From the NCBI GenBank assembly GCA_963728995.1, contig CAVSMD010000003.1, positions 186,001 through 250,000 of the forward strand: a stretch of DNA of 64,000 nt, given 5' to 3'. Below, in pieces: positions 17,284 through 25,341 of the stretch (position 1 is the stretch's first letter; every line of letters starts with the position of its first letter). The position numbers and the translations under genes were made by a program. The stretch comes from FEN-1219 sp963728995. GTDB lineage: Bacteria > Pseudomonadota > Gammaproteobacteria > Steroidobacterales > Rariloculaceae. The notes beneath the pieces are model-generated. The model searched no databases. It saw only the letters and a program-made list of their open reading frames with translations, and had not been told where the DNA came from.

Positions 17284-19756
17284 CTATTCCTGCCGCAGCA
17301 CCATCATCGGATCGATCGCGGCGGCGCGCCGCGCCGGCACGATGCTCGCGAGCACGCCGGCGAGCAGCAGCACGCCGACGCCGATCGCGAGCGACAGCGG
17401 ATCGAACGCCGCCACGTACAGCATGGGCTGCACGAGCCGCCCGAGCAGCACCGAGCCCGTGGCGCCGATCAAGAGCCCCACGCCGATCAGCGCGAATGCG
17501 CGGCCCGCGACCAGGCGCAGCACCGACGCGCGGCCCGCGCCGAGCGCAATTCGCAGCCCGATCTCGCGCGTGCGGCGGCTGACCCAGTACACGATCAACC
17601 CCGCCAGCCCGAGCACGGCCAGGAACAGCGCCAACGAGCCCAGGCTCGCGGCCGCGATGCTGCCGGCACGCAGCGGCAGCAGCAGCAAGTCGCGCATGCG
17701 TGTCATGGTGGTGGACTGGAAGACGAGCGCGTTCGGCGCTTCGATTCGCGCCGCTGCCACCACGCGGTCGAGCAGCCGCTCCGGCGGCACGCCGGCCGTG
17801 CGAAACAGAATGCTGCCGCCTTGCTGCGGCCGCTGGTTCCAGGCGAAGTGCACCATGGGCCGCGCGGCTTCGCCCGGCGTGCGAACCTTGTAGTCGCGCA
17901 CCACGCCCACGACCTCAACCTCGGGGCCGTCGCTGGCGCTCAGGCGGAATCGTTTGCCGACGCCGGACTCGCCGGGCCAGAAGCGCCGCACCATCGCTTG
18001 CGTCACGACCGCCACGAGCGGCGTGCTTGGCGTGTCGCGCAGATCGATCAAGCGCCCGGCCACGAGCTCCAAGCCGAGCGTGGCGAAGTAGTGCTCGTCG
18101 ACGCGCGTGCTGTCGAGATGGATGAGCGGATCGGCCTCCGTCTCCTGGTAGCCCGGGATGAACAATTCGTCGCCGCTCACGATGATGCCGAGCGGCAGTC
18201 GCGAAGCGAGCGCCACCGTTGCCACGCCCGGCAGCGCGGCGACGCGATCCTCGATGCGCCGCCACAGCGCCGGCAGGTCTGCGGGCGGGATCTCGGGGCC
18301 GGGCTGGAGCAGCACGTTGCCGAGCCCCTGCGCCTCGAAGCCCACGTCCACGCCGCGCGCCACGCCGACGCTGCGGAACATGAGCCCGGCGACCACCACC
18401 AGCATGAGGCTCACGGCCACCTGGCCGACCACGAGCGCGTGCGTGGGGCTCCACCAGCGCCCGGGCCGCGTGCTCGTGCCGGACGGAGCGCAGCAGCGGC
18501 ACGAGCGAGAGGCGACTCGCATGCCGCGCCGGAATCAGCCCGAACAGCAGCGTCGTGGCGAGCGACACGCCGAACGTGAACGCCAGCACCGGCAGATCGA
18601 GCCGCAAGGAAACGTGCGGCTGGAACGGCAGATCGAACTCGGCGAGGCCGATGAGCCGAATGGCGAACGCCGCGATGAGCAGGCCCACCCCACCGCAGAC
18701 GACGCCGTACAGCGCGCTCTCGACGAGCAGCTGCGCGAGCAGTTGAGCGCGGCTTGCGCCGAGCGCGGTACGCAACGCCATCTCCCCGCCCCGCGCCTGG
18801 GCCTTCGCAAGCATCAGGTTGGCCACGTTCGCGCACGCCACCACGAGCACCAGCGCCACGAGCACCAGCGCGAACATCCCGATCGGCACCAGCGCGCCGT
18901 CGAGGTCCGGATCGAAATGCACGCTGCGCGTCTCGCGCAGCACCGCGCCGCGCGAGAGATTGCTGTCCGGGTAGTCGTGCGCCAGAGCGCGAGCCAGCGC
19001 ACTCGCCTCTGCTTCGGCCTGCACTCGCGTGGCGTCCGGCTTCAGACGCCCGGTGACCGTGAGGAAGCGATAGCCGCGCCAGTCGAGCAGCGCGCGGCCG
19101 TTCGCGAGACCGTCGGCCGCGCTCTCGCCCATCGGCTGAACCTGGGCGAGCTGCGTGATCGGCACGAAGATATCCGGCACCAGTCCGCGGGAAAAACCGA
19201 TGAAATCCTCCGGCAGCACGCCGACCACATCGAACACGTGGCCGCCGATGCGAATCGGGCTACCGACCGCGCTCGACGCGCCACCGAGCTCGTCGCGCCA
19301 GAAACGATGACTCACGACGACGACGGGCGCGCGAGTGGCGAAGTCTTCGTCCTGGAACAGTCGGCCCGATCCGGGCCGCGTCTCGAGCAAGTCGAAGTAG
19401 CCGCTGGTGACGACGGCACCGACTTGTAGCGCGGGTACGCCGCCGCGCTCGTAGCTCACCGTCGCGAGCGCATAGCCGACGAGCGCGTCGACGCTGCGCA
19501 GCTGTTGCCGCATGTCGAGAAAGTCGAGGTACGAGTTCGGCTGCAGGTCGTGCTGACCTTCCTTCGCCGAATAGAAATTCACGAGCTGGTGGGTGCGCTC
19601 GACCGCGGGGCCGCGGAACAACATGGCGTACACGGCGCTGAACACGGTGGTGTTCAGGCCGATGCCGAAGCCGAGCGACAGGCTGGCCACGATCAGCAAC
19701 AGGGAGTTCTTGCGCAGCATCCTGAGGCCGAAGACGAGGTCGTGGCGGAGGTTCAT
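17284..19756 (-). pseudogene. MacB/FtsX-type (ADOP) permease, frameshifted
   Basis: A full-length soil-type permease: N-terminal MNLRHDLVFGLRMLRKNSLLLIVASLSLGFGIGLNTTVFS, MacB periplasmic core, first FtsX domain (VACANVANLMLAKAQARGGEMALRTALGASRAQ), and in a second frame the second core and FtsX domain ending IVPARRAAAIDPMMVLRQE. A one-base gain near 18480-18492 (after LVPLLRS, before GTSTRPGRWW) splits the gene; sequence on both sides is well conserved. The family resembles MacB but lacks its own ATPase. Start ATG 19754-19756 lies about 22 nt downstream of a predicted sigma-54 start site. Substrate unknown. Confidence 0.85.
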
Positions 19757-19788
19757 CGTGGATCCCCTGATAGCCCCGTCCTGCGCGA

Positions 19789-19805
19789 TGCACCGGGCGT
19801 GCCAG
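19789..19805 (-). promoter_or_regulatory. Sigma-54 (-24/-12) promoter of the ADOP permease
   Basis: On the minus strand: CTGGCACG-CCCG-GTGCA, compared with the sigma-54 consensus YTGGCACG-N4-TTGCW. The -24 block matches 8 of 8 and the -12 block 4 of 5. The start codon is 33 bp downstream. Confidence 0.7.
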
Positions 19806-19860
19806 CGGCGCGGTTCCCTGTCGTTCGGCGGCCTGGGCGGGCCGGGGCGGCGACGAGCGA

Positions 19861-19895
19861 TTCCGAAAGCGGAACGCGCTGTCCCGGGCACGGAA
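19861..19895. promoter_or_regulatory. Tandem dyads, candidate enhancer-binding activator sites
   Basis: TTCCG-AAAG-CGGAA (19861-19874) and TCCCG-GGCA-CGGAA (19882-19895), with centres 21 bp (two helical turns) apart, about 63 and 84 bp upstream of the sigma-54 element. This is the placement expected for upstream activator binding sites of a sigma-54 enhancer-binding protein. Confidence 0.55.
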
Positions 19896-20004
19896 CATCG
19901 GCGAGCGATTGGAAGGCGACCTTCGGTCGCGCGAGGCGATGTATCACAGGGCTTGCAGGGGATTCGCGGGCGCGACGGCGGCTCCGCCCAGCCATAGGGA
20001 TAGC

Positions 20005-20081
20005 CTATACGCTATAAGGACGTGACAAATAATAGGTTTTGAGCTATATAGAACGCTATAAATGCTAGGCTATAGGCTATA
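20005..20081. promoter_or_regulatory. CTATA direct repeats ahead of mobile mystery protein A
   Basis: Six CTATA pentamers occur in 77 bp: 20005, 20012, 20044, 20056, 20070 and 20077. Two pairs have exactly the form CTATA-N2-CTATA, one at each end of the array; the last ends 2 bp before the start codon. This AT-rich leader in GC-rich DNA is a likely operator for the helix-turn-helix protein encoded directly downstream. Confidence 0.5.
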
Positions 20082-20083
20082 AA

Positions 20084-20551
20084 ATGCGCGCTTCGGACCG
20101 GGCTTCAGCCCGTAAGAATCTCGATAAGCGGTTGAGTTTGCTGCCAAATACGGACGCGCTCGCGCGGCCGCCCCGCGGCTGGATCAGAGCCATCCGCGAA
20201 GCGCTCGGCATGACCAGCGCCCAGCTGGCCGAGCGCCTGGGCATCGCCCAGCCGAGCGCGCTCGGACTGGAGAAAGCCGAGGCTTCCAACGCGATCACGA
20301 TCGCGACGCTCGAGCGTGCCGCGCGCGCGCTCGATTGCACGCTCGTGTACGCACTCGTCCCGCGACAACCACTCGAGGCGATCGTGCGGGAACGCGCTCT
20401 GCAAGTGGCGAGCGAACGCGTTCGCACGATCGGCCACAGCATGACGCTCGAGGATCAGCGCGTGGGCGAGGACGACGAGCGCGCGCACCTCGAACGCCTG
20501 ATGCGAAAGCTCATCGACGGGCCCGGCTCCGCGCTATGGAATAGACGATGA
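20084..20551 (+). CDS. Mobile mystery protein A (Xre-type helix-turn-helix regulator)
   Basis: A 155-residue protein with a leading basic helix (ASARKNLDKRLSLLPN) and an Xre-like helix-turn-helix: WIRAIREALGMTSAQLAERLGIAQPSALGLEKAEASNAITIATLERAARALDCTLVYALVP. Length, domain order and partner match the family called mobile mystery protein A, found with protein B on many mobile or accessory loci. Its stop overlaps the start of protein B by ATGA. Likely an antitoxin-like repressor of the pair, acting on the CTATA repeats (inference). Confidence 0.88.
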   Translation: MRASDRASARKNLDKRLSLLPNTDALARPPRGWIRAIREALGMTSAQLAERLGIAQPSALGLEKAEASNAITIATLERAARALDCTLVYALVPRQPLEAIVRERALQVASERVRTIGHSMTLEDQRVGEDDERAHLERLMRKLIDGPGSALWNRR

Positions 20552-21135
20552 CCGACCCGCTTGCCGAGCAGGACAACGCGTCGACGCCGCTTAGCGTAGA
20601 AGAACGGAACGCGTTGATCCGCTCCGACATCACCTTGCGCGGCGAGCTCAACGACGCCGAGCAACAAAACATTCTCGAAGCCGACGCGTGGGCCTTTTCG
20701 CGCAAACGCAACGTGCTCGATGAAAAATTCCTGAACAAGCTGCACGAGCGAATGTACGGCAATGTCTGGCGCTGGGGCGGGCAATACCGCCAAAGCCAGA
20801 AGAACATTGGCGTTCCGTACTACAGAATTCCGGCCGATCTACGGACCCTCCTGGACGACTGTCGCTACTGGATCGTGCACAAGACACATGAGCCCGATGA
20901 AATTTCGGCGCGATTTCATCACAGGCTCGTATGGATTCACTGCTATGCGAACGGCAATGGGCGCCACGCACGCCTCGCCACCGATCTGTTACTGAAATCG
21001 CTGGGCCGAAATCGCTTCAGCTGGGGCAGCGCCAGTCTCGTGGATGCAGGAGCCACTCGCGCGACCTATGTTGCCGCGCTCAGAGCCGCGGACAACCACG
21101 ACTACCGGCCGTTGATCACGTTCGTCCGATCCTAA
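20548..21135 (+). CDS. Mobile mystery protein B (Fic domain)
   Basis: A 195-residue protein with a Fic/DOC core: KFLNKLHERMYGNVWRWGGQYR, and the catalytic loop HCYANGNGRHARL, matching HxFx(D/E)GNGRxxR except that Tyr replaces Phe and the position before GNGR is Asn instead of the usual Asp/Glu. The catalytic His and the phosphate-binding GNGR are present. The B proteins pair with A; the system behaves like a toxin-antitoxin-style unit by gene arrangement, though its biology is little known. Translationally coupled by a 4-nt overlap. Confidence 0.88.
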   Translation: MTDPLAEQDNASTPLSVEERNALIRSDITLRGELNDAEQQNILEADAWAFSRKRNVLDEKFLNKLHERMYGNVWRWGGQYRQSQKNIGVPYYRIPADLRTLLDDCRYWIVHKTHEPDEISARFHHRLVWIHCYANGNGRHARLATDLLLKSLGRNRFSWGSASLVDAGATRATYVAALRAADNHDYRPLITFVRS

Positions 21136-21441
21136 TGGTGGTCGCGCGGGACGTCATCCAAACGTCCAAGGTCAGGCCAAGAATGGTGGTCATACGAACG
21201 GGCTGACCATTGCCGGCCGACGTGTCTCAGAGCGGCGCCGCAAGCAGTTGCACCTTGAAGAACGAGATCATTATCTGGCACAAGGTTCGCTTCGACGGCG
21301 GCTAAGACGCTCGAACGTTCACCCTCGAGGTGGCAGACCGGCCAGTGGCGGAGCAATTGGTCGCCGTGCGGCGTCAGTTTATCGTAGGCCCTGAGCAGAT
21401 CTTCCTGGCATGACGCGCTGCTCGGACTACACTTTGGACAG
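21136..21441. other. Intergenic stretch without recognised gene
   Basis: No convincing coding frame, RNA or repeat was seen. A minus-strand open frame across it lacks protein-like composition and any start signal. Confidence 0.5.
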
Positions 21442-22002
21442 GTGGCAACAAAACCCCGAATCGCAGTTCTCCTGATCACCGCGCTGGGCGCGTTGTATTT
21501 CCTGCTGACGTGGAGTTCTCAGCACGCTGTGTCTTCCGATCGAAGACCCTTCAACACAGCACCCACCGAAGCGGAACCGTCCGAAGAAGTCTCCAGTTCG
21601 GCAGAGCAGCGGCCCAGACCGGCCGCGACAGCAGACCCCTCGGCTCGCGAAAGCGGTGCCAGCGACCAACCTGAACTTCAGCGTCCCGCGAAACCGGGAC
21701 GAATGAGGCCGAACATTCTCGACTCACTTGGCGCGCGGCTGCCTCCTATCGTGTCGCCGGACTGGGCAGACGAGGTGGAAGCGAAGATCCTGGATCACAT
21801 CGCGCTCTATCCGGACGTCTTGGCCAACACCGTACAGGTGCAGTGCCAGGAGGACGCATGCACCGTGCTAATTCAAGCGGACCACACGATCGATCCGTTC
21901 CAGTTCGAGTTCGATCGGTTCGCCGAAGCCAATGGGTTCAAAAGCGCTGTCATCCATACGACGGACTTCAACACCAGAATCATTACGCTTCTGCGTCACT
22001 GA
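21442..22002 (+). CDS. Membrane-anchored protein of unknown function
   Basis: A 186-residue protein with one N-terminal hydrophobic anchor (IAVLLITALGALYFLLTW), a disordered Ser/Pro/Glu-rich linker (residues ~35-85) and a compact C-terminal domain (~95-185) with two Cys (VQVQCQEDACTVLIQAD) that could form a disulfide outside the membrane. The GTG start has only a weak ribosome site. No family recognised. It lies alone between the mobile mystery module and the transposase remnant. Confidence 0.6.
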   Translation: MATKPRIAVLLITALGALYFLLTWSSQHAVSSDRRPFNTAPTEAEPSEEVSSSAEQRPRPAATADPSARESGASDQPELQRPAKPGRMRPNILDSLGARLPPIVSPDWADEVEAKILDHIALYPDVLANTVQVQCQEDACTVLIQADHTIDPFQFEFDRFAEANGFKSAVIHTTDFNTRIITLLRH

Positions 22003-22049
22003 TTAGTCCGCGAATGCCAGCGCACGGTCAAACCGCGCCACTCCGTACT

Positions 22050-22229
22050 ATGTCGAGGCTCAAGAAATACGGCAAGGGACCGAAGGACGGCGGCGACGGC
22101 ACCGGAATGGTGGACTTCAAGGGCGAGCGACGCACGAACCTGACGCACCAGAGCAGCACGGATCCGGAGACCAAGGTAATCCGGCGGATGCCGATACCGA
22201 CGCCCATGCCGATGCGTCCGTGCTACTGA
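22050..22229 (+). pseudogene. Degraded IS5-type transposase fragment
   Basis: A 59-codon open frame reading KDGGDGTGMVDFKGERRTNLTHQSSTDPETKVIRR. The pattern xDFxGExRxNxTHxSxTDPxxxxxRK is the middle region of IS5-family transposases, just before the second catalytic Asp region. After RR the sequence departs into MPIPTPMPM, so only ~35 residues are recognisable. No terminal inverted repeats were found nearby. The fragment overlaps the 3' end of the hydrolase gene by 7 bp. Confidence 0.55.
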
Positions 22230-23218
22230 GATGCTGCGACTTTCGCCACGATGGCGAGAATCGCCGTTGGCCTTGTCACCATATCTGAGTGACCCATACC
22301 TCGGATGACCGACACCGGAACATCCGAACGCTGCGATTGGAACTCGCTCTTGAGCTTCGCGGCATCCAGAAGTTCATCCGAGTCACCCACCAGGACCTGC
22401 ATAGGCCGCAGAGCGCGATGAATTTCAGCAAGGTAGTCGTCGTCACCGGCAAAGTTCTTGTACAGTCGCCACGAATAGGCATTGGTTGCCGCTTCAATGT
22501 TGGCGGGTACCGGAAAGGCAAGCACCGGCAAGCCGTCCCAGGCGTGAAGTCGCCACCTGTTCGCTATCGTGAGGCCGATAATCCGACCGACAGAAGCCGA
22601 TGCCCACGATTGCGACACGGATGCTCCATGCGTTGATTCTCTGACCGAAGGAGCGTTATAGCGAAGATAGGGTGATACCAGCACATAGCGATCTGGCAGA
22701 CGACCTGCCGGTGATTCGGCAGCAAACCGCAACGCGAAAGCGGCACCCGACGAGAACCCGACGATAGTCCATGCGGCGCCTGGATGTCCCTTCCTCTGCT
22801 CAACGATGAGGTCCGCCAGGTCATCGTCGAGCTGTCCCACGTAAGCGATGTCGCCGTGGGGACGATTGGCTCCATGCCCACGGAGATCGGGTACAAACGC
22901 AGTAATCCCTGCGCTCTGCAGCGCCAGCGCCAACGGATGCATGTCAATGCTGCTGCCCGCGGAGCCGTGTAGAAGCACGGCCACCTGCATTGGCGAGGCG
23001 CGATATTCCCGGTAAGACAGCAGCGTGCCGTCTCGCGCCTTGTAACGTTGCAGCTCGGGCAGCGCAGCCGTATCGATTTTCGCGAAGGGATTCGAGATAA
23101 CTGGCGCTGCCGCGGGCGGCTTTGCAGTGCCAAAGGCGATGAGCCCTGCAACGACCGCGGCATACACCGCAAATGCGATGCACGCTCCTCGAAGGACGCG
23201 CTTCCAGATTACGTTCAT
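22223..23218 (-). CDS. Membrane-anchored alpha/beta hydrolase
   Basis: A 331-residue alpha/beta hydrolase with an N-terminal anchor (ACIAFAVYAAVVAGLIAFG). Key features: oxyanion region VAVLLHGSAGSS, nucleophile elbow IVGFSSGAAFALRF (G-F-S-S-G, Ser catalytic), acid in LVGDSDELLDAAKL and final His in GMGHSDMV. Lysophospholipase-like activity is plausible; substrate unknown. ATG at 23216-23218. It is divergent from a TetR gene and shares with it a perfect 19-bp palindrome placed 2 bp upstream of its start codon, so the TetR protein very probably controls it. Confidence 0.88.
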   Translation of the reverse strand: MNVIWKRVLRGACIAFAVYAAVVAGLIAFGTAKPPAAAPVISNPFAKIDTAALPELQRYKARDGTLLSYREYRASPMQVAVLLHGSAGSSIDMHPLALALQSAGITAFVPDLRGHGANRPHGDIAYVGQLDDDLADLIVEQRKGHPGAAWTIVGFSSGAAFALRFAAESPAGRLPDRYVLVSPYLRYNAPSVRESTHGASVSQSWASASVGRIIGLTIANRWRLHAWDGLPVLAFPVPANIEAATNAYSWRLYKNFAGDDDYLAEIHRALRPMQVLVGDSDELLDAAKLKSEFQSQRSDVPVSVIRGMGHSDMVTRPTAILAIVAKVAASQ

Positions 23219-23219
23219 G

Positions 23220-23238
23220 AGGTGTACAGTGTACACCT
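23220..23238. promoter_or_regulatory. Perfect TetR-type operator palindrome
   Basis: AGGTGTACA-G-TGTACACCT, a perfect 9-bp dyad with a single central base, lies in the 36-bp gap between the divergent hydrolase (-) and TetR (+) genes. Size and symmetry are typical of TetR operators. Its position would block both start regions. Confidence 0.7.
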
Positions 23239-23254
23239 GTCTCTTCCTCATGCA

Positions 23255-23881
23255 ATGTCTGAGCGAATGCCTAAACGCAAGCAGCCTGCAACCCGAGACA
23301 AGCTCCTCGCGGCAGCTCTGGAACTGATGGAGCGCCCCGAAGGGGCCGACAGCGTGACAATGCGCAGAGTCGCCGCCACCGCCGGCGTGACCACAATGGC
23401 GACCTACAAGCACTTTCCCAGTCGCGACGCGCTCTTGCATGCGGCGACTGCCGCCGAATATCCACGTATCGCGGGCTACTTCGCCAGGGCCAATGCAAAG
23501 GCGGAGGTTCGGGGGATGGAAGGAATGCTCGGGTACCTGAACTACGCGCTCGATCACCCGCAGATCTTCAGGTACATGTTTTCCAGTCAGCGCGATGACG
23601 CCTACGTATTCCCGAACGATCTTGAAGGGGGCAAGTCGCCAACCTTCAACATCCTGCTCGCGGTCGTTGCCGAGCTGATGGAACGCAAGATCCTTCGATC
23701 AGACGATGTAGCGGAGACTGCTCTCAGTATTTGGGCCCACGCGCACGGATTGATAAGCCTGTATCTGTCTGGGCGCATCAAGACCACGCGTGTCGCATTC
23801 CAAAAACTCTACCTGCGGTCGCTGGATCGCCTGGCGCGCGGGCTGGCTCGCCTTCGCGACGAGAACCATGCTCTGAAATAG
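23255..23881 (+). CDS. TetR family transcriptional regulator
   Basis: A 208-residue repressor. The N-terminal DNA-binding domain reads RDKLLAAALELMERPEGADSVTMRRVAATAGVTTMATYKHFPSRDALLHAA, with the recognition helix TMATYKHF. The C-terminal ligand domain is helical and contains the WxHxHGLISLYLSGR pattern of TetR_C regulators. ATG 23255 is used; ATG 23267 is an alternative. Likely represses itself and the divergent hydrolase. Confidence 0.9.
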   Translation: MSERMPKRKQPATRDKLLAAALELMERPEGADSVTMRRVAATAGVTTMATYKHFPSRDALLHAATAAEYPRIAGYFARANAKAEVRGMEGMLGYLNYALDHPQIFRYMFSSQRDDAYVFPNDLEGGKSPTFNILLAVVAELMERKILRSDDVAETALSIWAHAHGLISLYLSGRIKTTRVAFQKLYLRSLDRLARGLARLRDENHALK

Positions 23882-23958
23882 ACCCAGCGTGCGCGGTCGC
23901 TCCTGGATCGCCTTCGCGCCCTCGGGAAAGAACCCTGCAGGCAGTCTGCGTCGCCTTG

Positions 23959-23999
23959 TTGACGCGCCGGTGCGAAGTGTATCACTATACGGGTACACT
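23959..23999 (+). promoter_or_regulatory. Promoter region and dyad of the GntR-ABC operon
   Basis: A TTGACG hexamer (23959-23964) is followed by AGTGTA (23976-23981) and TACACT (23994-23999), an inverted repeat with a 12-bp spacer, enclosing CTATACG. Dyads of this sort are used by YtrA-type GntR repressors to control their own operons. The -10 is not clearly assignable. Confidence 0.45.
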
Positions 24000-24017
24000 A
24001 GAACACTCGAGCCGCAG

Positions 24018-24434
24018 TTGGATATCAAGATCAGTCTGGCCGACGGCGTTCCACTGTACCGCCAAATCGTGAATCAAATCCGGTACATGGTCGCATCGGG
24101 CCTGCTCGAGATCGACGAGGAATTGCCGCCGATCCGCACTCTGGCGCTGCAGCTCAAAGTCACTCCTAACACGATCGTAAAGGCGTATGGCGAGCTCGAG
24201 GCGGCCGGAATCGTGCGCAAGCGCCACGGCGCGGGCACGTTCGTGGCCGGCGGTGGACCGCCTCGGTTCGCCACTCGCGAGCGCAAACGCATCATCGAAG
24301 ATCGCATCGACGCTTTGCTGACCGAAGCGCATCACCTCAATTTCTCGCTCGACGAGATCTTCGAGACGATCCGCCGCCGGCATGCGCTGATGGCGAGCAA
24401 ATCCCCATTGGACAAAGCAAGCAGTGAGGACTGA
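24018..24434 (+). CDS. GntR family regulator, YtrA type
   Basis: A 138-residue regulator with winged-helix domain PLYRQIVNQIRYMVASGLLEIDEELPPIRTLALQLKVTPNTIVKAYGELEAAGIVRKRHGAGTFVA and only a short helical tail, which is the YtrA subclass. No ATG is available near the domain; TTG 24018 (LDIKISLADG) is taken as start. YtrA-type genes regulate adjoining ABC transporters; here the ATPase starts 4 nt after its stop. Confidence 0.85.
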   Translation: MDIKISLADGVPLYRQIVNQIRYMVASGLLEIDEELPPIRTLALQLKVTPNTIVKAYGELEAAGIVRKRHGAGTFVAGGGPPRFATRERKRIIEDRIDALLTEAHHLNFSLDEIFETIRRRHALMASKSPLDKASSED

Positions 24435-24438
24435 TGTC

Positions 24439-25341
24439 ATGACGACCATCGTCGACGTTCAGGGTCTGTCGCGGCAATTCGGCGCGACGACGGCGCTCGA
24501 CGCCGTGGATTTTCGTGCGACAGAAGGGCTCGTTCACGGTCTCGTTGGCGTGAACGGCGCGGGGAAGACCACGCTGATCAAGCATTTGCTCGGCTTGCTG
24601 CGGCCCACACGCGGCTCGGTGCGCGTGTTCGGTCTCGATCCGGTCCGCGACCCAGTCGCGGTGCTGCGCCGCGTGGGCTATCTCTCCGAATACCGCGAGC
24701 TGCCCGAGTGGATGCGCATCGATGAATTGCTGCGCTATACCCAAGCTTACTACCCGAGCTGGGATATGAACTACGCGCGCGAGCTGCTCGACACGTTCGA
24801 GCTGGACGGCAAGAGGAAAGTTGCGAGCTTGTCGCAGGGCATGCGCGCGCAGACAGGCCTCGTCGTCGCAGTCGCGCATCGCCCCGAGATCTTGATTCTC
24901 GACGAACCCTCGAGCGGCTTGGACGCCGTGGTGCGGAACGACATTCTCGACGCGATCGTGCGCACCGTCGCTGACGACGGCCGTACGGTGATTTTTTCCT
25001 CGCATCTGCTCGACGAGGTCGAACGGATGTCGGACCACGTGACAATGATTCACGACGGCAAGGTGGTGCTGAACGGCTCGGTCGAAGATATTCGCGGTGC
25101 TTACTGCGTGACGGCGCTCAGATTTGCGCAGCGCCTCGATCGATTGCCAAAGGTCGACGGAACGCTCACTGCGACCGGCAGCGGCCGCACCTGGAGCGTC
25201 GTGCACAAGAGCTCCGTCGAGGAACTGCAAGCCGCCGTGGCGCCGCTAGGCGGCGAGCTCGCGGAGTCGCGGAGCGCGACGCTCGAGGAGATCTTCGTCG
25301 CGCGCGTGGGCCGCACGACACGGCGCGCGGAGGCCGCATGA
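24439..25341 (+). CDS. ABC transporter ATP-binding protein
   Basis: A 300-residue ABC ATPase: Walker A GVNGAGKTT (~37-45), signature LSQGMRAQ (~132), Walker B ILILDEPSSGLD, and H-loop FSSHLLDE. A C-terminal extension of ~80 residues is typical of YtrB/CcmA-like exporters. ATG 24439 is preferred, preceded by GAGGA. The stop overlaps the permease start by ATGA (25338-25341). Probably an exporter responding to envelope stress or antibiotics, by analogy to ytr operons; substrate unknown. Confidence 0.92.
   Translation: MTTIVDVQGLSRQFGATTALDAVDFRATEGLVHGLVGVNGAGKTTLIKHLLGLLRPTRGSVRVFGLDPVRDPVAVLRRVGYLSEYRELPEWMRIDELLRYTQAYYPSWDMNYARELLDTFELDGKRKVASLSQGMRAQTGLVVAVAHRPEILILDEPSSGLDAVVRNDILDAIVRTVADDGRTVIFSSHLLDEVERMSDHVTMIHDGKVVLNGSVEDIRGAYCVTALRFAQRLDRLPKVDGTLTATGSGRTWSVVHKSSVEELQAAVAPLGGELAESRSATLEEIFVARVGRTTRRAEAA

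Noticed and set aside
21132..21479. Minus-strand 115-codon frame between the Fic gene and the anchored protein
   Set aside because: It overlaps two better genes, has no ribosome site and no recognisable fold.
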